This document shows, one piece after another, positions 10,301 through 15,965 of a stretch of DNA of 15,965 nt; position 1 is the stretch's first letter; every line of letters starts with the position of its first letter. The translations under genes and the position numbers were made by a program. The notes beneath the pieces are model-generated. The model searched no databases. It saw only the letters and a program-made list of their open reading frames with translations, and was not told the origin of the DNA. The stretch comes from Parachlorella kessleri (Eukaryota; Chlorophyta; Trebouxiophyceae; Chlorellales; Chlorellaceae): the NCBI GenBank assembly GCA_001598975.1, contig BBXU01001223.1:1-15965 (forward strand), read 5' to 3'.

Positions 10301-10428
10301 ACACCCGTCGGCACTGTGATGCAGGCTACCTCCATACTGCGGCAAAAGGGCCTTGCACAGCTGCCCTGCTGCTGCAGGACCATCGCCGCGAGAGCACCCC
10401 CACCCAAGCACGCCACAGCCCCCTCCAT
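7365..10428 (-). CDS. putative nuclear regulatory protein with SNNNNWLRRKLFEAIG motif and acidic C terminus
   Basis: Proposed exons are 10428..10072, 9831..9768, 9463..9193, 8732..8469, 8180..8027 and 7595..7365. An optional 39-nt exon is 8328..8290. All phases match and give 446 residues (459 with the optional exon). The first exon ends in a charged, probably helical stretch (AQDVKEAAKEISRM..ELQGKFK). The second joins it to give KFKLVYGNTTHSNNNNWLRRKLFEAIG, a compact motif I associate from memory with plant/algal regulatory proteins but cannot name. Next come a basic segment (KGSKSRKS, HKKDR; likely nuclear localisation), a His-rich run, an Ala tract, an acidic Ser-rich part (SDSDDGSHEGSQWEE) and an acidic tail (DDWGDDVLASFAL; SLVDDDDEAMLLPLDLSAID) like an activation domain. 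Nuclear DNA-binding or transcription-factor function is inference. The start ATG is tentative: an AG acceptor-like site sits just before it, so an upstream exon may exist. Confidence 0.72.
8095..8262. repeat. three copies of a 16-bp GGGC..GGCAGCAGC motif
   Basis: Near-identical 16-mers lie at 8095-8110, 8146-8161 and 8247-8262. The first two lie in exon 8180..8027 of the regulator and read as GEAAAGA and YAAARA on the minus strand. The third lies in the adjacent intron. This suggests the exon grew by local duplication. Confidence 0.6.
8290..8328 (-). other. optional 39-nt in-frame exon (copy 3 of a repeated exon)
   Basis: A good acceptor (GGGTTGCTGCAG) precedes it and a GTGGGTG donor follows. 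It starts and ends in phase 2, so it can be included or skipped without changing frame, adding 13 residues (EEDWQLGSALMG and one at the junction). Its 3' half matches the end of exon 8732..8469, including the donor. Confidence 0.5.
8350..8397 (-). other. 48-nt stop-containing exon copy (poison exon or decayed duplicate)
   Basis: It is bounded by ATTGCAG and the same GTGGGTG donor, with phase 2 at both ends. The reading frame used by the gene meets TGA at 8381..8379. Only 21 nt separate it from the 8328..8290 exon, too short for an intron, so the two could not both be spliced in as separate exons. Confidence 0.5.
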
Positions 10429-10647
10429 GCTGTGAGTTACCCAGAGCAGCCACCTGCAGCAGGACCAGGAGAGCCAGACTCCAGTGTTAAGGGATTGGTA
10501 TGCAGTAACGAGGCCCCTCGGAACAAAAGTCAAGGTTGACCTAGCCAGGGCACAGCCGGCGTCGGACAGTTATCGTGAGGCAATTACGGCATGGAGCCCC
10601 ACAGGTCCCATGTCCGAGGGTGCGGTCGGCAGGCACTTTAGCAAGGA

Positions 10648-10671
10648 GCCGCGCTCCTAGATCAGCGCGGC
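10648..10671. other. hairpin, 8-bp GC-rich stem and 8-nt loop
   Basis: GCCGCGCT and AGCGCGGC are perfect reverse complements around CCTAGATC. The hairpin lies about 220 bp upstream of the tentative regulator ATG, so it could sit in that gene's 5' UTR. Function unknown. Confidence 0.55.
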
Positions 10672-10777
10672 TGCCTCCCTACGACCACTGTGTCGAAGTT
10701 GTGCGGTAGCGCAGATGGCCCTTCGCTCCCTCGACAGCCCAACTCGGATGCTGCCCCCCTGCGATCCTAAGAGCCCA

Positions 10778-11108
10778 CTAACCACTGAACGGCCCACCAA
10801 TGCCCCAGCACTGCCCAGTCGCCAGGACTTGGCCGATGAGTAACCTACGTTGTGCATGTCGGCCGACGGAAGAGGCAATGCAGGCTCTCAGCAGAGCTGC
10901 AAGGCTGCCCATGACGTACAGAAACACAAAACGACTCACCACTGTGTGCGTCGAGCTTGCCAAGGATAAATGCCGCCCAGTCCTTCCCAGTTTGCACGTC
11001 CCGGGCAGTCCCTCGTTCCACTTCCAGCGTCCCACCCACGAGCGAACAAGCTGTTGGCGATCGCTGATAGAAACAGAAGTGTCGGAGGGCTCCCCGATCT
11101 TCCTGCAT
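10778..11108 (-). CDS. weak two-exon ORF candidate, unknown
   Basis: Exon 11108..10940 opens with ATG and ends at a strong GTGAGT donor in phase 1. Exon 10896..10778 follows a CCTTGCAG acceptor with matching phase and ends at TAG, giving about 95 residues. The middle (TLEVERGTARDVQTGKDWAA) looks protein-like, but a second frame across the same DNA is also open for about 120 codons, so frame choice is uncertain. I recognise no family. It could instead be 5' exons of the regulator gene or plain non-coding DNA. It begins about 40 bp from the transposon insertion site. Confidence 0.2.
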
Positions 11109-11149
11109 CGATCCTGGGGCCCTTTGGCGGGAAGTTTACTGTTACGAGA

Positions 11150-11158
11150 AAATCAGAA
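11150..11158. repeat. target-site duplication, left copy (AAATCAGAA)
   Basis: Nine bases directly outside the left inverted repeat, identical to 13679-13687 directly outside the right inverted repeat. Confidence 0.88.
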
Positions 11159-11203
11159 GGAACAGGGTACCGGCCCAGAGATTCCGAGCGCAAAGCGCGG
11201 GAG
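11159..11203 (+). repeat. left terminal inverted repeat
   Basis: 45 bp, matching the reverse complement of 13632-13678 with a single 2-nt length difference. Confidence 0.9.
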
Positions 11204-11511
11204 GTCCCAGACTATGGAAACTAGTTCATTGCTTTGTTTTGTAGCTTTAAAATGTTATTTTTACTACGAGAAGCATTGATGGAAGGCATACGTGCTTGCT
11301 GGCAATGCCGGACTTGCTGTTCCTGTTGTGCGATGTCTCGGTGCCACTCTCTGTTTTTGTTAAAGCTTGTAATCGAGACAATCCAAAGGCAATGCTGAGT
11401 TGCTGTTCCTACTTGCTGGGCCATGCCATGCCATGCCTGGGAGCTACACTAGCCTGGCTGGCCGGGGAACTGCTAGGCCGGTGCACGCTGCTGGGCAAGA
11501 AGGTTGCTGCC

Positions 11512-13595
11512 TTACTGGGTTGGGCAGCTGCAGGGCGGGGCGAGCCAGTTGCTGGTGGCCGTCAAATGGCTGCAAAGGGCTGCAAGAGCCCCGGGGCGAG
11601 GATAAATTTTGGGGCGTGCCCACCTGGGGAAGCACATAAAACCTGGCTGCGAGTGCTGTGGTCGCTGTAGCTGCGCTGGTTTTAGCAGCGTGGCTGGCAG
11701 TGCTGCAGGAATTGAGAGCGCGGCTAGCTTCTTGGCAGGGTGGTAGCGCTGGGGTGGCTGTGGCTGTGTGTCAGGGTTGGTGATGCGGGCTGATTGTGGC
11801 TGGTCATGGGCTACACCGGGCTCAAGTGCTGCCACTGCGGCAACTGCTGCTATAGCCTTCTCGCTCGTTGGCCTTGTGTTGTACTGGTGGACGACATCCT
11901 CTCCCGCATGCTGTTTGCTGAGCTTGGCTGCTTAGCTTGCCCTTAACGGGTGCGGCACACGGCCCACACACTGCCCAACCTCTTAAAAACTTCCGCACGG
12001 CCCCTAGAACTTCAGCACCTTCTGCTGCCTTTGGGAACTGGTGTGGCTGCTTCTTCCTCCCGCGCTTGCTCCGCCACGCCAGGGCTCAAGCAGCTCTTCC
12101 CCGCAATGTGGCTGGGCAGCGTCTCCACTGTCATCAGCTGGGCCCACTTTTTCAGTGTCACTGCTGCCTTGTGCTGTTCTTCTCTGCAAGCAAGGCAGCA
12201 TCCAACATCTGTGAAGCCTTGGGTATGTTTCAGGCCCTGCCATGGTATATGTCCTGCTCAGGTGACGAGGGCATTGTTCCAATGGTTGTAACAGATGCAT
12301 GCTGCTGGCATGCCGCTTCGACAGTTCAAAGCCATACAGCCCTCTTACATTTAACTGACACCATGACCAGATCCCTAGCTTCTGACATCTATCATGCCTC
12401 GAACGCACCTTGCGGCCCCTGCCGCTGACGGCATGGGGTCTGTACTTTCAGTGATGTGCTTGCTGTGCCTCCAGGACACAGGCGGGCCTGCATTTCATTA
12501 ATACCAGCTTACCAACAAATGCAAAAATATGCAAGTGTCCAGAGCCACAGTGCACACATGTCGCACCGCTCCCAGCTATGACCTCACTGCAAGGAAGGGT
12601 TAACAAGCAGTAAAACCTCAATTGGAGAGCACAACCACCCACACAACTCGTGAAACAGCAGGGTGGCCCTTGAACGCTGCCCGCGCAGCCCCAGCTCAGC
12701 AAACAAGCAGGTTGCATTACCTTCCGCCCTTCACAAATACCTGGTTCAGGGTGACGCATCGCACAGCTGGTGGCAGCGCTTTGGCTGTGGACAAGAGCTG
12801 TTCCAGCTGAGCCAGGAATGCTGGATCAGGCTGTGCTTGCGGCTCCAAAGTGGCGCTGTCGGGCACCAAGTCAGCTTCCATCATAGACTGCTCAGCAGGC
12901 TCCTCTGCAGCCTCAATACTGGCTTGTCGGAGACTGCCATAGTCAGCCCCCAAAGCCTCTAGACCGCCGAGCAAAGATCTCCTCTGCTTCCAAGCCTCCC
13001 TTGGCATAAAAGCCCACCACTGTGATGCAGTGGGCATTGTTAACCAGTAGTGCTGCCTGGACAGCGGCGGGCCTGCAACAGCGCTCCAGGTTGTGAAGCC
13101 CACAACGTGAGTAACACAAAGGGCCATGAGGACATCACACACACCCCGTGTCCAAAGCTGCCCGCTAGCATGGAGGGGCGTGGCCTTACTTGTTTTCCCA
13201 CTGGCAAATGATGACCTTGGCTATTGGGTCCAGTGAGCCCTCAGGCCACGCCTCGGTGCAGACACCGCCAGGCCAAGTCGCCATGCCATGTCTGGCACCC
13301 TTGAGGACAAGCCGTGTCTCTTCAGAGACGGCTCAAAAAAGTTATCAGGCTGTTATCGGGTGGTGTGCCTGCCTGGTCGGCGTACAAGTTTAGGCACTCA
13401 TGCTGCTGGAGGGTAGTTGTGGGATCAGAAAGGCACTTGTGAGCTGCTAGACAAGCAAAATAAGGGCATGAGTTTCTCCGGAGCTGAGCCTGCTTCCAAG
13501 TGAGGGACATGTCATTCCGCACCATCGACCGCGACACGAACTGCAGGATACCCATTGTAATAGGACTGAACAATATGATCACAAATGTTCTTCAT
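11512..13595 (-). CDS. transposon-borne multi-exon gene of unknown function, one frame break
   Basis: Proposed exons are 13595..13523, 13331..13190, 13072..12721, 12586..12513, 12181..12019 and 11917..11512. Readable pieces include MKNICDHIVQSYYNGYPAV; RLVLKGARHGMATWPGG and DPIAKVIICQWENK; AALLVNNAHCITVVGFYAKG; FLAQLEQLLSTAKALPP; GATCVHCGSGHLHIFAF, with a Cys/His cluster that might bind zinc; and HKAAVTLKKWAQLMTVETL. The last exon is Gln/Pro/Ala-rich. Phases match at every junction except inside exon 3, where the frame breaks at a run of five G (12951..12947). One G fewer would make the exon open and put the downstream phase right. The final junction (12019 to 11917) is the least certain: without it the protein stops at 12012 after about 269 residues. 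I do not recognise the family, and it does not look like a known transposase. Splice sites and a consistent protein-like frame support a real gene or a recent ex-gene. Confidence 0.55.
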
Positions 13596-13631
13596 GAGGG
13601 CGAAACGTAGAGCTTATTTGACTTGAACCAG

Positions 13632-13678
13632 CTCCCGCGCTTTGCGCTCGGAATCTCTCTGGGCCGGTACCCTGTTCC
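13632..13678 (-). repeat. right terminal inverted repeat
   Basis: 47 bp, reverse complement of the left repeat with an extra AG in the middle. It ends CCCTGTTCC at the element edge. Confidence 0.9.
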
Positions 13679-13687
13679 AAATCAGAA
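13679..13687. repeat. target-site duplication, right copy (AAATCAGAA)
   Basis: Identical to 11150-11158. Removing the element plus one copy leaves a simple continuous host sequence. Confidence 0.88.
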
Positions 13688-13722
13688 CATTGCCCTTCTG
13701 CCCAGGCACCGCACAGCTTCCA

Positions 13723-13748
13723 GTTTTGTTCTCGTCAGAAAACAAAAC
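13723..13748. other. AT-rich hairpin, 8-bp stem
   Basis: GTTTTGTT and AACAAAAC pair perfectly around a 10-nt loop, 35 bp outside the right target-site duplication. No function is assigned. Confidence 0.45.
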
Positions 13749-14833
13749 CTGTCTTTACGTTACGAGGATGCCCCAGGTTGCCAGTTCTGGCTGGCAAGTG
13801 CCTGAAAGGCTGTGAAGCGAGCTTCTCGTGGGAGCTATCAAAGCAATACCACCATGCAAGGTGTCTTGATGCGTAAGACGACACACCTTATGCCTGTCGT
13901 CCAAGGCAACAGGGGTGTTTTGTGCAAGGTCGGGGCCAAGGCAAGACAAGCGTGCCTTCGTCGCCGCCTGTACAAACACACGGGCCGTCCAGAGCGGCTT
14001 GGCAGGGAACGTGTGTCAGCCAGCTATATTGTTGGCTGTGCACTTGCACCATAGGCCACGGCTGTTGGTGAGTTTGTCAGGAACCTAGCTGAGCCTCATA
14101 TGGACATCTGATGGCCGCCCTGGCGACGCTGTATTGAGGCCTTAAAGCCAACAGCTATGCAGCGCTTCAACTTGTGAGGTTATCAGCACAGGACAAAGTC
14201 ACATGGCCACCTTTCGGCTTGAAACCAGTTGTCCAGCAACTGTCACTCCCCACCTGAGCAGTCCACAGCCCTACTTCCATATCTACCCAACCTCAAAGCA
14301 AGTTCAAGCGCATGCCCACTGTAACACTCAACCCTGAACTTTCAAAAGGCTGCGTCGGGCGGCGTGCTAGCCAGCATCTTGATTTCGCTCGAGCTGTCAG
14401 CCAATGTGTGGACCTTGCAATTCTTGCAGGAACAAAGTAAAAGTGCTGTTACAGCGCCTCAGCACATACTTCGCCTGGCTCGGAGCTAGCACGTCCAGCA
14501 AGACCAGTTGCTTGGACGAGAGCGCTACACAGCATGACTCAGGCGTTCTGCATCATGGATGATCCAGCCCTGTCAGTACAATTCATCCCTCACGCCCTGT
14601 TCGTCCTACCTGCCACCCTTACTAGCAAGCGGTGACTTTCTGACGCCTATATTCAAGGCACAATATGGCATTCGAAAGTGATGGCATGGGCTGCCAGCGG
14701 CAGGGTTGGGTGCGAGCATGGGGGCCACTGTCCAAGCCAAAACTGCCACCTAATAGGGTGAAAGCTAACAGCCCTGAGCTCCAGCATCACCAACAGCAGC
14801 AAAAGCAGCAGGTGCTTCCTTCCAGGTTGGCAA

Positions 14834-14898
14834 GGGGGGGAGGGGTGGGTGGGGTGTGTGGGGGTGTGTGTGGGGGGTTGGGGGCCCGCGGCGGGGGG
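14834..14898 (+). repeat. G-rich tract, strong G-quadruplex candidate
   Basis: More than six runs of three to seven G separated by short T/GT/A spacers over about 65 nt on the + strand. This easily meets the usual four-run quadruplex pattern with short loops. Confidence 0.75.
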
Positions 14899-15322
14899 CC
14901 TATGCTTGCAGATGGAGCAGCCAGGCCGAACCTGGTGAGTGGTGCTGGCCCTTGGCAGCCGGCTGGCTCCACTGCCTGCCATGTGAAGGACCACCTGCCT
15001 GCCCGTGGGGGTCACGCAAGCAAGGGAAGGAGCCAGCGCCAACATGGTGGGCGCAGCACTGCCTGGCAATGCCTGCAAGCTGTCACCTGGCGCTGGCATC
15101 AAGCACTGTCTGCCGCTTACGTACCCAGCTCTGGGGACGGTTGCCCGGACCTTGCAAAGCAGCATGCCAAGGTTAACTGCGTAGGGCACACCCAACTGGC
15201 TAGCCTTGCATGCTACGGTCAGGAAGGCAGGAGTAAGAGATGCCAGCCATGGCGCCTCCAAGGGTGCACAAGCAAGGTGTCTACCAGCCTACGGGATAAA
15301 GGTAAGACTGATAGCACTATGA

Positions 15323-15345
15323 ACGGGCTATCATGATAGGCCCGT
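15323..15345. other. near-perfect 23-bp palindrome
   Basis: ACGGGC-TATC-AT-GATA-GGCCCGT is self-complementary apart from one extra G on the right arm. As RNA it would form a nearly loopless hairpin; as DNA it could be a dimer-binding site. Confidence 0.6.
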
Positions 15346-15601
15346 GAATGGCAGTGCCCGCAGGGGGTCAAGTCACGGTAAGGCCTCGAGCCGAACTTGC
15401 CGCCGTAGTACTCTAAACCTAAGGGCTGCAATAACGAGGCACAGGAAGCTCCCAGTGCTGCTCTTGACTTGCAACACTAGCGATCATTACGCGCCAGCGC
15501 GTCAGTACTTCGAGCCCAGACTGTCAGTCAGAAAGGGCTACTGAGTGTCTGAAGGCATTCGGAGTACTAGGGTTGATGGCTTTCATTTATCCATGACCGG
15601 G

Positions 15602-15615
15602 AGTCACCGGTGACT
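15602..15615. promoter_or_regulatory. perfect 14-bp palindrome AGTCACCGGTGACT
   Basis: Centred on ACCGGT, about 140 bp upstream of the ATG at 15755. Pairs with a second ACCGGT-centred palindrome at 15636-15647. A dimeric transcription-factor site is possible. Confidence 0.4.
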
Positions 15616-15635
15616 GACCACCTCACCGCTTATCT

Positions 15636-15647
15636 CAGACCGGTCTG
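15636..15647. promoter_or_regulatory. perfect 12-bp palindrome CAGACCGGTCTG
   Basis: Shares the ACCGGT core with 15602-15615. The two centres are about 33 bp apart, roughly three helical turns. About 110 bp upstream of the ATG at 15755. Confidence 0.4.
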
Positions 15648-15754
15648 GAGAGCAAAACTGGCAGGGTGGTGAATACCTTCATACTTACAAGCTCACATGA
15701 GTTGATCTTCTGCACGCAAGGCTCCGCCCGGCCGGTGGGCAGCATCCCCCTGCC

Positions 15755-15892
15755 ATGGCGAAATATAGGCGACTACCATGCGGCCTCCCTTGCCTGCATG
15801 AAGCCCAGTCCTGGCCTCTGCTCCTTGGACTGGGCACACTTGCAATCTTCCTGCTGTCCGTGCAGCTGGTGCAGCTGTTCAGCACCAGGTAG
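15755..15892 (+). CDS. membrane-anchor exon, probable first exon of a type II membrane protein
   Basis: An ATG in good context (TGCCATGGCG) opens 45 codons starting MAKYRRLPCG, with two Arg and a Lys before a hydrophobic segment at residues ~20-43 (WPLLLGLGTLAIFLLSVQLV). Positive residues before a single membrane span is the layout of signal-anchor proteins such as Golgi glycosyltransferases. The frame closes with TAG at 15890-15892, but a donor-like CAG|GTAGGC overlaps it, so the more likely reading is exon 1 ending at 15888 (phase 2) with the catalytic part beyond the window. The alternatives are a free 45-residue membrane peptide or a chance ORF. No family can be assigned from the anchor alone. 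Confidence 0.45.
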   Translation: MAKYRRLPCGLPCLHEAQSWPLLLGLGTLAIFLLSVQLVQLFSTR

Positions 15893-15939
15893 GCAGCAGT
15901 GGCACTGTCTCATGAGGTGCAAGTGCCCTTCCTTCTGGG

Positions 15940-15965
15940 CCCCCCCCCCCCACCACACACACACA
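15940..15965. repeat. C12 run followed by an AC microsatellite
   Basis: Twelve C (15940-15951), then CA-repeat sequence to the window end. If the anchor exon is spliced at 15888, this lies in its first intron. Confidence 0.8.

Larger units (their letters stand above)
10429..11149. promoter_or_regulatory. region upstream of the regulator gene
   Basis: This is the presumed 5' flank or 5' UTR of the minus-strand regulator gene, between its tentative ATG and the transposon. It contains the hairpin at 10648-10671 and a weak two-exon ORF candidate at 10778-11108. No clear promoter motif is seen. Confidence 0.35.
11159..13678. mobile_element. 2,520-bp TIR DNA transposon, Mutator-like by TSD length
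   Basis: The left terminal inverted repeat (11159-11203, 45 bp) starts GGAACAGGGTACCGGCCCAG. The right one (13632-13678, 47 bp) is its reverse complement except for a 2-nt AG indel in the middle. Both inner ends contain GAGCGCAAAGCGCGGGAG, itself able to form a small hairpin. Perfect 9-bp direct repeats AAATCAGAA flank the element on both sides, as left by transposase insertion. A 9-bp duplication is typical of Mutator-like elements, while hAT elements give 8 bp and CACTA elements 2-3 bp. The interior holds one multi-exon minus-strand gene. No MURA-type transposase motif (DDE block, SWIM zinc finger) was recognised, so the element may be non-autonomous, a gene-carrying (Pack-type) element, or of an undescribed family. 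Near-identical repeats and an intact duplication argue for a fairly recent insertion. Confidence 0.85.
13688..15754. other. intergenic stretch with no convincing gene
   Basis: Several open frames of 60-220 codons exist on both strands (for example 13812-14054 plus, 14653-15261 minus and 14665-15336 plus). None shows a recognisable domain, and overlapping frames on opposite strands are equally open, so I do not call them. A donor-like AGCTGG|GTACGT on the minus strand near 15122 and AAAG|GTAAGACT on the plus strand near 15301 are isolated. The notable contents are the hairpin, G-rich tract and palindromes listed separately. The last 100-150 bp should include the promoter of the gene starting at 15755. 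Confidence 0.45.

Noticed and set aside
11937..12428. 163-codon + strand frame inside the transposon
   Set aside because: It lies opposite two exons of the minus-strand element gene whose frame and phases fit better. The + frame is Cys/Ala-rich without motif.
13812..14054. 80-codon + strand frame rich in Lys/Arg, with an overlapping minus frame
   Set aside because: No recognisable family, no supporting splice or promoter context, and the opposite strand is also open.
14653..15336. Overlapping 202-codon (minus) and 223-codon (plus) open frames
   Set aside because: Both strands are equally open, the translations cross the G-rich tract and a CAG-type repeat, and neither shows a domain.
1..15965. 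tRNA, rRNA or CRISPR features
   Set aside because: Scanned for T-arm-like GTTCRA sequences with a matching acceptor stem and for regular spaced repeats; none found. The tandem units at 230-555 are direct gene-fragment copies without spacers.

Overview
The window looks like nuclear DNA of a green alga (Chlorophyta). The genes are cut by many introns of roughly 100-650 nt with GTGAGT/GTGCGT-type donors and C/T-rich...TGCAG acceptors. Base composition is moderately GC-rich, and TGTAA, the usual chlorophyte poly(A) signal, lies where transcripts should end. There is no bacterial-style gene packing. The species cannot be named from sequence alone. Gene models below were built by hand from reading frame, splice consensus and intron phase. 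There is no transcript evidence behind them.

Layout: (1) 1-1116, minus: 5' part of a 5'-nucleotidase/metallophosphatase-family gene, cut by the window edge. Its first intron carries two degenerate copies of the start of exon 2, each with its own acceptor. (2) 1117-1643: short divergent intergenic/promoter region. (3) 1644-3788, plus: a complete five-exon Mpv17/PMP22-family gene with an organelle-type N-terminal extension. (4) 3789-7364: no convincing gene. The + strand is T/G-rich to about 4.8 kb and A/C-rich after about 5.0 kb, with facing TGTAA signals. This fits two long convergent 3' UTRs. (5) 7365-10428, minus: a six- or seven-exon gene for a probable nuclear regulatory protein with a VYG..T.SNNNNWLRRKLFEAIG motif, a basic His/Ala-rich middle and an acidic C terminus. 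Inside it a small exon exists in three copies, one usable in frame and one carrying an in-frame stop. (6) 10429-11149: upstream region with a hairpin and a weak two-exon ORF. (7) 11150-13687: a 2,520-bp DNA transposon with 45/47-bp terminal inverted repeats and a perfect 9-bp target-site duplication, Mutator-like in these features. It holds one multi-exon minus-strand gene of unknown function with a single-base frame break. (8) 13688-15754: mostly featureless, with a strong G-rich tract, a near-perfect 23-bp palindrome and two ACCGGT-centred palindromes. (9) 15755-15892, plus: a short exon coding a single membrane anchor, probably the first exon of a type II membrane protein that continues past the window.

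The genes do not form an operon or an obvious pathway. The points of most interest are structural: two independent cases of locally duplicated exon/splice-site units (nucleotidase intron; regulator exon) and a recently inserted, well-bounded transposon with an unfamiliar cargo gene upstream of the regulator.
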